From Apostichopus japonicus (Eukaryota; Echinodermata; Holothuroidea; Aspidochirotida; Stichopodidae): 64,000 bases of DNA. The stretch spans positions 1,362,001 through 1,426,000 of the forward strand of contig NC_092566.1 of NCBI RefSeq assembly GCF_037975245.1. Reading direction: 5' to 3'. Below the pieces are notes generated by a model. That model was not told the DNA's origin and made no database searches. It was given only the letters and a program-made list of their open reading frames with translations. The position numbers and the translations under genes were made by a program. Of the stretch, positions 1 to 12,300 are shown piece by piece; position 1 is the stretch's first letter, and each line of letters starts with the position of its first letter.

Positions 1-1454
1 CCCCCTTAAATAAGTGCGGTCCCCCCCCCCCCCAAGATTGAAATGTCTGTCGACCCCACTGGCTGCCATGGACCCCAGGTAGTACTTACATCGTTATATC
101 CAAGTAAGGTTTATTTCTCCTCGACAGGCCGAGAACTTCGGAACTTATGCCATCGTAACGTGACAAACTGTTAGTGTTTATACAAAAGATTTCAACGACG
201 AGGCTTTATATATCGAAATAACACCAAAGGCTTAGAAAAAAAAAGAGAAGGAAAAACATACTTATCGTATGAGTCACGCGGCACAGCGATGGAAGTATTG
301 CTCTCACAGGTTCATACTGGAATTGGGTTACGTAGTGAAACGATAGGTTTAATCTTCGAACAACAACTTCGTATCACGGACGTGCAGAACCTTCAATACC
401 GGTAGGCCTATATCAGAACTTGACCGGGGACAAAAGCGCGTATAGCAACTATAAGGTACGACTACATGGTATGAAACATCAACATGCAGTGAAGAAATGG
501 TGCCAGAAAATTCAATCCACCCAACTTCTGCAAGCACCCCTTTCCCCCTCTCTCCCGGAAGCCCGCCCCTCCCCCATCCCCTTCCCCAAGTCCTTGCGAC
601 GATGAAATTCCGCCTCCGGTCGCTTTACATCCATAACGTTAATTTATTAGCAGATAAATTTACCAAACTATGCTTTCCGTTTGGCTAGGCCTGACGAGAG
701 CATAGGGCTGCAGCCCTGGGGTCCCGTAAATTAGGGGGGATACACCGGTAGGCCCTGTAGGATAAGTTATAATTTATTTCCATACTCATAATACACTTAT
801 ACGGATAAATGAAGAAGGGAGACAGATTGATACATTTTTGTGATGTGAAGATTCGTGTGTTCTTGACGGGATGGGCAATAATAATAATAATAATAAACTA
901 ATTGTACTTCAGTCGTACCTTATCAAGTAATTTGTTTGCATATATTTCGTGGAAAGGTTTACTATCTTATTGCTTATATCGGTACTTTTGTACTATACAC
1001 CCACGAAGAGATAATAGATTCCGAAGTGAACCCAAAGGTATGTTTATTTGGTGTCGACACTCCCTTCCCAGACCGCATATAAACATGATAATACCAGGGA
1101 GTTGTTCCATAACAACTCCCTGATAATACTATCGGTCGATAGTAAAAGATACGGGCAGTGAATCCGTTAGTTTCGAAGATACCACGCCTCTATTTTGTGT
1201 GAAGTAAACCATTCAGTTTTAGACAGGAAATGACATCATAAGTGCTACCGACTACCGAGAACAATTATAATAGAAAATCACCAAACACTGCAAAACAATT
1301 ATACAGAAATACAAATACACACCAACGCAAACATTCTTTTCTGATTTTCTAACAATGCAAACAATTTTGATTATTTCGCAGTCCCTTATTACGCGCAATT
1401 TGTAAGCCACATTTATCTCGCTTGAACCAAACTATGCCATGTTTTCCGGAAGTA
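1..1454. other. Intergenic DNA without recognisable gene
   Basis: I see no exon that I can support here. The segment starts with a poly-C run of about a dozen bases, has pyrimidine-rich stretches around 535-600 and a short (ATA)n run near 879-895. Short open frames are unrelated to any family I recognise. Confidence 0.5.
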
Positions 1455-1471
1455 TCGACTACCCTATTTGT

Positions 1472-1818
1472 CAGTGGCGTAGGAAGGTACTTTTGAGTGA
1501 GGGGCTGAAGACTGATGGTCAGCCTGGGGGAGGGGTCTTTGGAATTTTTTGCATTTCCAGGTGGCCTCAGATGCAATTTGGTGCAATATAGCACACTTCA
1601 ACACCCACTCCATTTTGTAAACTTAATTTTGTATTTTCACCTGGCCTTAGATGCAATTTGGTGCTCCAAATGAGATTTTTTTTTCTCATTTGGAAATGAA
1701 AAAGGGGTTTTCTGACTTTCGAACCGGGGGGGGGGGGCGGAATGATACTTCCGCCCCTCCACATTTTTCACTGGGGGAGGGGCTGGCGCCCCCCAGCCCC
1801 CAGGTTCCTACGCCCTTG
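1472..1818 (+). mobile_element. hAT-type MITE, copy A
   Basis: A 347-bp non-autonomous element. It begins CAGTGGCGTAGGAAGG and ends GGTTCCTACGCCCTTG, so the termini are imperfect inverted repeats sharing GGCGTAGGAA. CAGTGGCG is a common start for hAT-superfamily elements. It is flanked by a perfect 17-nt direct repeat, TCGACTACCCTATTTGT, at 1455-1471 and 1819-1835. An internal hairpin (CCAAATGAGA / TCTCATTTGG) lies near 1667-1693. Related copies are at 15609-15882 and 53798-54163 in the opposite orientation. It carries no transposase, and the open frames across it reflect its composition. Confidence 0.8.
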
Positions 1819-1835
1819 TCGACTACCCTATTTGT

Positions 1836-4800
1836 TCACAAAAAACTTTACACAGTTATTAGCAATCAATCAGAACGACGCGATTTATATAGTGATGGAA
1901 GGAAAACGGTAGGGAAATGGTGGGGGATGAGGGGGAGGGGTTAGGTAAGGTGAAAGTTTGTGAGACCAGGGTCACAAACAGTCAAGTAGCCATAAATTTT
2001 AGATGCTTACACTCATAGATCGCACTGAATCATACAATTTAGTTGGGGGATGGGTATAGCTTTAGGGGAGAGGGTAGGTAGACTTTCTAAGTTGACACCT
2101 TCTTACTTTGACAAATTGTCGTTAGTGTTATTCTTCCACCTTTTCCACTTGTAGAAACATTAAGAATTCATTGTCTTTTGTCGATGAGAGGTTTGTAAAG
2201 ATTAATTATGTTCGCCGTAAGACCCTTGCGGGGGTTGTGAATGATGGACTGAATTTCTCGAGTCGGTTATGTTGTCAAAAACAATCAGTGGGCTTAAGAA
2301 TGTTTTGCGCAATTATTATAAGATTTGCAATAGAATTTAAGGTTTCTGAGTAATGTTTCAAAGTTTTATTTTTTGTCCAGATTGAGACTATCTGTCGTTC
2401 CTGATCCTCTCCCCAGCTAATCTTAACTTATAGCAGACCATAAGAGATTTTCTGGAGTGTAAATATATTTGATAGCAACCGAAGGGAAGTAGGCCTACAT
2501 GATTTTGAAGGAAGTCTATAACTAGGTTTCATAGCACCCTTGTTAAAATATATCTGGTGAAAATCACAGTAGACATTGTAAGTTGTAGTATCTTGTAGGA
2601 TAGAGGGGATTAATCTTTAATACTATCTGGAAGCTTTGCATGCTCGGTTGTTTTGGTAGTAGGCCTACTGGGCAGTAGACATAGCCTCAACCTGTCCCTG
2701 CTATTGTTAAAGCCTGCTTGATAATGGATTAGAAACGTAGCCAGAACCCGTAGGAGATCCCCCCCCCCTTCCCCCAAAGATATGATATAATAAAACCCAC
2801 GTCCAATTGACATTCTTGCTAGGAAAGGAAGACAAATATTAAATGCACAATTTTTATAATTAGTGTCATTAAATTTACTGGTGCTTTTCAAAAGTATCTT
2901 CAAACTTTACTCAGACTTGAGAAGTGGGAGAGGGGGGGTGGAAGGGCTGTTACAACCCTGGCCAGGGAGCAGACCTGAGGTCAATATGGTGACCCAGAAA
3001 ATGGGCAAAGGATCAGGTCAAGTACAACCCGTAGAAAAATTCTTCATACACCCCTAAATGTACCATGAATCTACAGACTTCATAAAGGGTGATGGGGGGG
3101 GGGCGGGGCTGGTGGGGGGCATCGATGATATAGTTGTCCATGGGCCTCCCGACCTGACACCCCTGGCTGTACTAACACTATGTAGCATTCCTTCATAAGT
3201 CCTATGTAGATTGTATTATGTGATACCTCCTTAACTGAACAAACGACACAAACAAGGCAAAAACAGCAATAAATAGGTCATTTCATGTTTATTTAATTTA
3301 AAAACAATAAAGTCAAGACTGCTATTTTTCAAAGACATTAAGTTACAGTGATCGTCAAGGAAAGAATTAAAATTTGTGAAGCCTAACGGATCAAATCTAA
3401 CACATCTTGCTGTTATGCTATATCAGCCTGCGTGTACAATTTGCAATACATGTCCAATTTCACTAACGTTTGACTAAAACTTGCCCACAGAAAAAGAAGC
3501 AAAAAACTTTCAAAGTTGACTATTTTAAATATGTTAATCTCTTAGTATTGAAGAGTGTGCTATAAGAGTGCTGGGTTATACTGAAATTTGAAGAACCCAT
3601 TACTGACCTGGAAAAAAAGGCCAACCATAAAGAGAGCTGTGACCAACAAAATATTACTTTACCGAAGCAACCATCTTGAATATACAAAGAAAAGTTAAAA
3701 GTAAAGTTTTACGCAGGCCATTGATACTGTCACGCTTGACCGTGAAATTTCTAAAATAAAACTTGTTAATCGACCCAGATATTTATACAGCTGGGGAGAA
3801 GACAGGATGCTCTTGCTTACGATGCAGTTTTTGATGTTCCAGAAATGCCATCCAATACGATGGAATGTTTGATATCAAACCATCCATGAACAAAATTCAC
3901 TTCTTAGTATCAGACAGTGATCACTAGATACACTGTTCAGAAATAACAAGTTAGGCTAGCATAGAGGTCACAGTAACAGAATCTCAGATATCGCTGGCAG
4001 CCGGGGCTGCTGATCGGCTACTTCAGAGTATAAATAACTAGATAAGTTGAGTACAGGTTAAAAGTTAGCTTTGTAACAACTGCAAGAAGCCGAGTGGAAA
4101 TAGAACCACACACTGTAATATAACATAGACCACTCTGTAAATAACTACACATACTTTCAATTGTATACCCAGGGTAACATCATAAATAATAATAATAATT
4201 TGATCATTTCTGCAGCCAACGAAACGTATTTGTGCACCTCGCTCTCCCAAAGAGTTTTAAAAGCGACAACCTTTAAAACTTGAAATACAGTACTGAAAGA
4301 TTTTTGGCAGGTATGACAGTTTATGTTTTACATACGTCCAGTTGAAATCCATCCTTAGCCATATTATTAGTACCTGCATCATTTTTGCCTAGATGACAAT
4401 TTCACTTATATAGTAAGTCTGAATTACATGAAGTAATCATGTCCAGGGTTTACTGAATACTTAAAGTTCATACACTGTACCTTGTAATCCTGTGTGGTGA
4501 TTACCATTTAACACTACGCTACACACAGCTTCTCCTAATCAGGAATCAGGGTGTATACCTCGGTCATTAAATATCTTGTATTCATATATTTCATGTAACC
4601 AAGTAACCGTAGTCACAATAGGGAAACCAACAAACAAACAAAGGAAAAAGAGTTCATCTAAAAATTCACGATTGAATGAATTATCAAAATAAAAAGGAAT
4701 GGGTGTGTTAATCCTGATGTTTTGTTTCAACCCAACAGTTGGAGAATGATAACAAATGTAATTTTATGGAATGTCATTATTTTATAGACACATTGAACAA

Positions 4801-6294
4801 ACCGAACACACCCACACACATTGTATCTCATTTAAGCATTCCCATCGGGGTGATTGGTGGGGCAATCATATAATCTGATCTCTGTTAAATAATTAACTAA
4901 ATATCCATGATCAGTAAAAATGACACTGTGGTACATATTCAATAACATAGTTATGCTCTTATCAACACTACCAGAGGAAATGGCATTACAAATACACCCT
5001 GCATACCTTTAAGCTCAGGAAACAATAACACTAACCGTTGCCATGGTGACATTTCCTGTTTACATGAGTAAGTGCATATAGTACTAGTTTCACTGGGGAT
5101 ACCTGATACTGCAGCTATTAAGTGTGTACCTATTTGCTGGTCTGTAATTGTAAAACGGTTTGCAAAATTATTGATTACAACTGCAAATCAAATTATGGTA
5201 AATATTTAAAAAAACATGCAGAACGATTCTGTCTTTCTTATTATTAATTCCAATTAGCCACTTCACCGAATAAAATATCCCTTTGTGTGCCATAATTAAG
5301 ACTTCCACTGCGTGTTTTTAAGGTCAAACCTGCCTAGTTTTGGCTGCGGGGAACAACAATTCTTGTTATCATCCTGTTTGTACTTTGTCACCTGCCCACT
5401 TTTATTACAATGCAGACTGGAAGCAGTTATTTCGGGTTCGTTCGGTCATGAATTCTCGAGTCTTTGTGAATTTCAAACAGATCTCAGTCACAGTTTGTAC
5501 TGCGGCCGTCCGTTCGATTCTTCAGAGTGATAGAAATCAGTAGTACTTCAAATACTCTTCACAGACACACAATGGCAGTAAATAACACTGTAAAATTCTC
5601 TGATTTGTTTGTCTAGAAACTCTTAGAACTCTAGGAAGTCTTGGAACTCTTGTACATGTTTGAACTTAAATTACTCTCATTTATTCTTATTCTTCAAGTC
5701 TTAGAAACTTGTCACTCAAAAAAAAAAATGACCAAATTTGTTTTGTTTTTAAATGCTTTGCTGCCTGGACAATATTTCTCATATGAGTACTACACAACAA
5801 AAGCAAATTGATGATTCTTTTTGAAAACTTTCAACTTCTTGAAATACAACGTGGGTATTCTCCAGCTGATGAACTGTGTAGTTACAGGATTTCTGCTGTA
5901 ATTAGTTTTCTGGGAATTTACCAAAGTCGAGTAAAGTGACAGTTGATAAAACATGACACAAGTCTTTATGAAGCAGTTTATGAAGCCGTTGGTCTCGGCC
6001 CCTTGGCTCTAGGAATCATGAGACCGCTTTGAATGTCTTTTTTTGTTGTTTCTACTTACAGTCCTGCACAATGTTCACATTACTATTATAAATTAAATTA
6101 AGAAAGCTTGAAATAATCATTATTAAGACCTCCACAATACACAAATAGTTAAATGTGTTTGTTAAAGCTTACTACACTATTGTAGATAATGAAAGTTACA
6201 GGTTAAGCATTATTACACTATGGTGATATTTCATGTGGCTACATTTATAACAAACTAACAAAAAGAAATTAGGAAAAGTGTTTAGATTACAAGT
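1836..6294. other. 3' flank and probable 3' UTR of the CRIP1 gene
   Basis: No further coding exon is visible on either strand. On the minus strand this is directly downstream of the CRIP1-like stop codon. The first canonical AATAAA I find downstream on that strand is at 5685-5680, about 610 nt past the stop; others lie near 5405-5400 and 3296-3291, so the transcript end is unresolved. Poly-C and poly-G runs occur at 2760-2768 and 3092-3100. Confidence 0.4.
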
Positions 6295-6338
6295 TTACTT
6301 ATGGACATAGCTTTGACTGGCACCAGAGCTGTGTACAC
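6295..6338 (-). CDS. CRIP1: CRIP1 exon 4 (C-terminal tail and stop)
   Basis: 44 coding nt complete G64 and encode residues 65-77 (VHSSGASQSYVHK) followed by TAA at 6297-6295. The acceptor is TCTTTCACAG. The tail matches the length and character of the CRIP1 C-terminus (G-rich, S, ending in lysine). Confidence 0.88.
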
Positions 6339-9300
6339 CTGTGAAAGACAATCAAGAAAAAAAAGAAAATACATTACAAAAAAAGTTAAAAAAACCCCAC
6401 AAATTCCAGGGAAATCACGCAATATTTTACTTTGGTTCAGGTGCCACAACAACACATCAACTTTGAGAGAGCAGCCAGTTGGGACAATTTTCAGAGTGTT
6501 AATACCACTCTACACTGTACTCTTGTATCCTGCTTCCAAACACTCGTACTGACAGTATGAGCAGGTCCGTAACATTCTGATAGGATATGTTAATGCCACT
6601 GATGTTGACATTACAAGTGTTTCGTTGATGGATATGAAAGTACAGTGTGTAAATAATACATGTCCGCAACGGGGGGGGGGGGGGGGAGTATGAAGCAATA
6701 GACTGCATATTCATATCTAGAATGCTTCCCAGCCAACTGGGTGGAGTGAGGAGCAATAGAATGCATATTCATATCTAAGAAGCTTTCTACCCAACTGGGT
6801 GGAGTATGAAGCAATAGACTGCATATTCATATCTAGAATGCTTCCTAGCCAACTGGGTCGAGTATGAAGCAACTAGATGCATATTCATATCTAGAATGCT
6901 TCCCAGCCAACTGGGTGGAGTATGAAGTGACTAGACTGCATATTCATATCTAGAATGCTTCCCAGCCAACTGGGTGGAGTATGAAGTGACTAGACTGCAT
7001 ATTAATATCTAGAATGCTTCCTAGCCAACCAGGTGGAGTATGAAGATGCTTCCTAGACAACTGGGTGGAGTATGAAGCAACTAGAGGCATATTCATATCT
7101 AGGATGCTTCCTAGCGTCTGAAGTTACAATTTCCCAAACCTAATAACACTCCTTGTTGTCCTCTCACATACTTCAAGGCACTCGCACTGACAGTATGAAT
7201 AGTACCAAACCATTATCTGACATAAACAGGACATCCATACTGCTCATACTGTCAGAACAAGTGGCTTGAAGCGACATGAACACAAAAAATCACACCTTTC
7301 CTGACTGGGCGTTTCCCCATTTATTTCCCATAGTAAGGTTTATGCAAACAGTACTTAGAGGGAAAGTGAAATCTGGAAATCAAATGTAATGTTTTCATGG
7401 ATTAAGGAAGATGAATATCCCTCCATGTCACTGGTAGGATGGTAAACATAACATGATAAAACCAAACAGTTGTCACAGATAATCATGTGTGTCGGCTAAA
7501 TATATCACCGCCAAAGTATTTTGACGCTGAAATATTCAGTCAATTCAATTTGCTCCTGCTAGAGACTTAAAACCTTCTCAGTAAAGTATTATCAGGTACT
7601 TTTATCATAAAAACAAACCTTAGCTGTGCTTAGTTTCAAGGAGAAATAATGATTACACACTTTCACTCAAATGCTATAAAAACATATTTTCCCTTGATAC
7701 AAGTTGTTTTTTAATTTCACTTTCAAGGTAAGGCTAAGTTTCCTTACTGTTTTTTAAGCATGTTTCATGTTCATGTGTTGCCATGGTAACTGGGATGTCT
7801 ATTGTTTTAGTAGTCTCAACCGGTTTCAATCACCCATATGTTGTCAAGGTAACATGGGGGGGGGGGGGGGATTCTTTGCAGAACTAAACATATGTTTTTG
7901 ACTGGCCATGTGTTTTCAAAGTAACAAGAGATGTCTTTCCAGGACTGCTAATGTGTTTGATCACTCATGTGGAACATGTTAGATTTATAATACTCTATAG
8001 TTTTTATTACCAAAAAGCTATAACATAGAATGATTTTCTAGAATTTTCACTAATTCTGTTGGGGAGGGGGGGGTGGGGGATTAGTCCCTTGCGGCATTCT
8101 TATTATTGAAATAATTTATTGCTGAAAAGAAAGGAGGTAAAAAAAAACTTAATTAAAGAAAAAAAGGGATTAAGAATTTGAGACAAGTAAATATACCTTT
8201 TGGTCCGTGAACTTTGGCATAACAAGTTTTGCAATAGGGCTTTCCTAAATGCTGAAATGAAAAGAGAATAAGGGATAAAATTAATGTCAAAATTTCCAAA
8301 GCTATGGAGTTACTGAAGAAAGGGGTAAACATTTCAATTTAAGAAACTTGTCAATCCACTTAATGGCACTTATCTTAATAAGCCACAACATGTATCATTG
8401 TAGGGCATGTCTGTACCATAACAGGTACTACTCTCTTGAACTAATTACTTGACAGTCCCCATCCGACTCCCAACAATCTAAGTGAAATTCCCACCTCTCC
8501 TTGCAGCATTTTTTAACCTGGGGTGTACGCTTTCCCCCACCCACCCCCCGGGTGTGAGGCAGGACACCACAAATGTGCTGCCATAGGCAATTAGGCATTA
8601 CATAGCAAGGCTGTGTACAAAGCAATCATCCATACATAGCTGGTAAAGGGGACCGGGCAAAACTTTTGTCGAGATGCTACCAGGTGTGATTATAGACCTA
8701 GGTGGGAAAGGTTGAGGAATACCGTTCTAATGATGCAATAGGGTGAAAACTTACCACACTCTCCGCTCCCTGCGCTATCGAACTCTTACATTCAGTACAC
8801 TTAAAGCAGCCCCTATGCCAATCCTTTCCCATGGCCGTGTACTTCTCAGCTGTTAAATAAATAGGAAAGAAATTACAAGGCATAGTCTTTGAACTCAAAA
8901 AGAATAATATCTTAATTAATAATTAATATCCATCATTCACACCTCTCCTTGTTGTTTAAGTATGCTTTTCTAATCTATGAGTTTGTCGCAAACTTTGTTT
9001 CATCGACCAGTTTTATGTACGTTAAATTATCCTACATGCAAACGTTTTTCATTTCTACTCAGGACTAATTTAATGAAAATGATATGTTCATGTAAGGCGT
9101 CTCCGCTATCTTGAGTTTGACGGCGGTGGGCTTTTTCCAGTGCAGTCCACGTTATCAGGGAGGTGATTTGAAGCTGTTTAATTTCATGCTGTCAGGCTGA
9201 GCCACCTATCAAAACCCCCTAAGGGATAGGAAGTAGCATTTACTCCCATCACCTTCGGATAGCTCTCTGCCTCCTCCAAAAGAAATTAAGTGGCTGAGTC

Positions 9301-12300
9301 AGACTGACCCTAAAACAAACAAATGTTCAAATCATTCATTCTAAGAATGACTACGTCCCTGTCTGTCGGTGTAAGCGATAAAAGAAGCTTGGATTTATCT
9401 TAGGATCAGCTGCGCACTCGGAAACACAAACAGAAGATCCAGACGTGATTCTCGCATCCAGCAGACACTCTCCTCTTAATTTCTATTCTCGGAGACGGAG
9501 AGCTGATTATATGTGGGGTGCATTTTCGACTCATTTTCAATGATGAGATGCAAAAATATCAAGGAGTGGCAATGCTGAGCTGTTCAATATCGGTCAACGT
9601 CAGACATCGTGGAGAAACTCTGTCTAGACACCGTACGGTGGTTAATGTATTTCCGTGAATAGAGCTTACAGTGCACGCCAAAGCATTTCCAGTTTACAAG
9701 GCAAAGTTAAATACAAATCCAGAAACCTACCTTTGGAATTAAACCGTTAAGCCAAGCGGGCAAATGTTAGAAGTTAAAATTTTCTGGTAATTTGACGGAA
9801 GTATTCCAAATTTCTACTTTTGTGTCTCATTACAGAATTCATGTAAAACAATATATTGAGAAGTGAGAACTCAGTGGGTAGTACTCGGCACATGCCTGCA
9901 CCCATGACCTATACCGGCTGCACCCTCTCCCTCCCCACCACCTCCTCCCTCTCTTCAAAACATTTTAACAACACAAAGTATTTAAGTTTACTAACTGAAA
10001 GTCTTTATCGACTGACATTTTAGACAACTTGGAGATGTTCACTTTTCTATTTAAACTTATCAATGTTCCCATAAATACTGCACAGTGTATCAGCTCCTGT
10101 ACTTTATGCCCAAACTTCAACAGTAGACTGCAACCCTTATTCCATTTTTTTCAAATTTCTTCCATATTGAAGGTAAAAGCTTTGTTTGCAAATTCATAAA
10201 TGACCCTGAAATTACAGATTGGAATTCATTTGTGAGCAAGGAGTATCAAATATACTAAATATATAAATCAATTGGGTTAGTGGAACAGGAGGTGTATTGA
10301 CCTATGATTAGACATTGTACAGCTGTTAAGATTTATCTATAGTACTCTGTACTTCACACAAGTTGTTGTTTAATAAATTAATTTCATATGTGCTGTACTC
10401 CTGTTAGTGGACCACTCAGCCTACAACAGTGCTGTACAAATCAATAAACTACTCGAGCAGTGGGGTGATAATAACTACAGTATATACTTCAACCATAACA
10501 AAAATTTCATTAAAATGGAGTTAATACCAACTGTGATTTCTATTAAAGGATATTGATGGATAATACCAGTGTGTGTGTTATATTGTATAATTTTTACCGC
10601 ATATATACAACAATATTACATTTCTATGACCTTGTGACCTTCCACATACTGTACAGTTTCTGTAAAATGAGATGTTAGGGCTTCAGTCACGTTGATTTAA
10701 TGATGATGCCAGAAGGGAGAGGATAGTGATAAGAGGAAGGAGGAGAGGATAGTGGTAAGAGGAAGGGGGAGAGGGTCATGAACAGGGTCAAATGAAAATA
10801 AATATATATTCCATTCAGGCAATAATTGTATCCAGTGTCGCATGGAAAATTGCAACACAAGCAATCATTTTAAGCAAATTGCTTTACAAATACATAGGTG
10901 TATACAGGTAGCAGGTTTGTGCACACTGAACCATACAGTAGTAATTTATAAGAGACAAAATTCTGAACCTGCAAGCCTGCAACATAAAATATGAATTCTA
11001 AATTATTCTTTGCTATGGTAGACACTTGCAAAATATGTGGCAAATGGGGATTGAAGGAAAGTGGGGAGGAGGGGTGGCAGGAGGGGGGGGGGGGGGACAG
11101 AAACCTACAGAATAGCTTGGTGATCCTGATGCACCTAAATATCTGTCATGATTTAAATCCAAACTCCCCTGGCCAATCTCTAACTGAAATTCAAATAAGG
11201 TGTGGTCATGTGCAACAAGCATACAGAAAGGTCAAAATTGAAAATTAAGGTTGAAATCCACTTTGGATTCAGTGGTTTACAAGATAAGACTTAAACAACC
11301 TTGACATTTTGTTAAATATCTTAGATAAGCATGTTTCTTTGTGTACACTAAGGCCACTCTGTAAAATTCATTTCACAACAATCAATACAGACACTGTCCT
11401 TGTGGAGGGTTAGATGCTGTTTTCAAACTTATCCGGATTTAAAGTAAACCCAGTTTATCCACCTAAAATACCACAAAATGCAACCGAAGGTCTATTAATT
11501 TGGTAATATTGCTAACTCTTGATATTAAAGGTCATAAGTATTGTCCCCGATTATGCTAGAAACTCAGATAATGGTCACTCTGAGCTCAAATTTCAACTAA
11601 TGTGTTATCCACACTGAGTCATGCAATTGTGTATTCTAACAATCTTCACTAGATCTACGTATAAATTTGAAATAACAAAACCTCAAGGAAAGTACTGTAC
11701 TTGTAGAAACTTTTTTTTTAGCATACTTAAAGTTGGGACTAATGGTGATGACCTTTAAGAATTACAGTACATATTTCGTCAATGTAAGCAAGTGAAATTC
11801 CATCTCATTCTCATTCCAGTTACATCCACCCCCTTCCCCCCCCCCCCTCCCCTTAGCCTTTTCCACTTTCACCTATTTCGGAAAGTCATGTGAGATAATT
11901 GGTGTTTAAAGCAAACTTTAAGATGACCAAATGAGGATTGTGCTAGCATATTTTGGCTACACTGATTTATTCTAGCATATTTGGCTACACTGATGTGGCC
12001 ACACATTTGGTTTACTCCAAAGTCCACTTTTGGTAATTTTAGTGCAATGATCCTTGTGTGTACTGCTGCACACAGTGAATTTTTTTTCATGTCATTGTAA
12101 ACTGACCTCATATTACCATATATCTCCCTGTACAATTAGTTTATAAAAGACAAAAGACCCTTAAATACTCCTAATTGGTTTTGATGAACTCAAGATTGAC
12201 AAGTTTACTTAATAATAATTGCTTTCAAATTGTCCAGGGTAAGCAAACACAGAGACGAGGGCCTTGGAATAAACAGCCACAGACATGACAGACAAAACTA

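Noticed and set aside
1651-1944. A 97-codon ORF, with similar ones at 15417-15719 and 53737-53961
   Set aside because: They lie within copies of the hAT MITE and share its sequence, with no transposase features.
6499-6814. Overlapping minus-strand ORFs with proline-rich and NMHSIA-type repeats
   Set aside because: They translate the poly-G tract and the 58-bp minisatellite.
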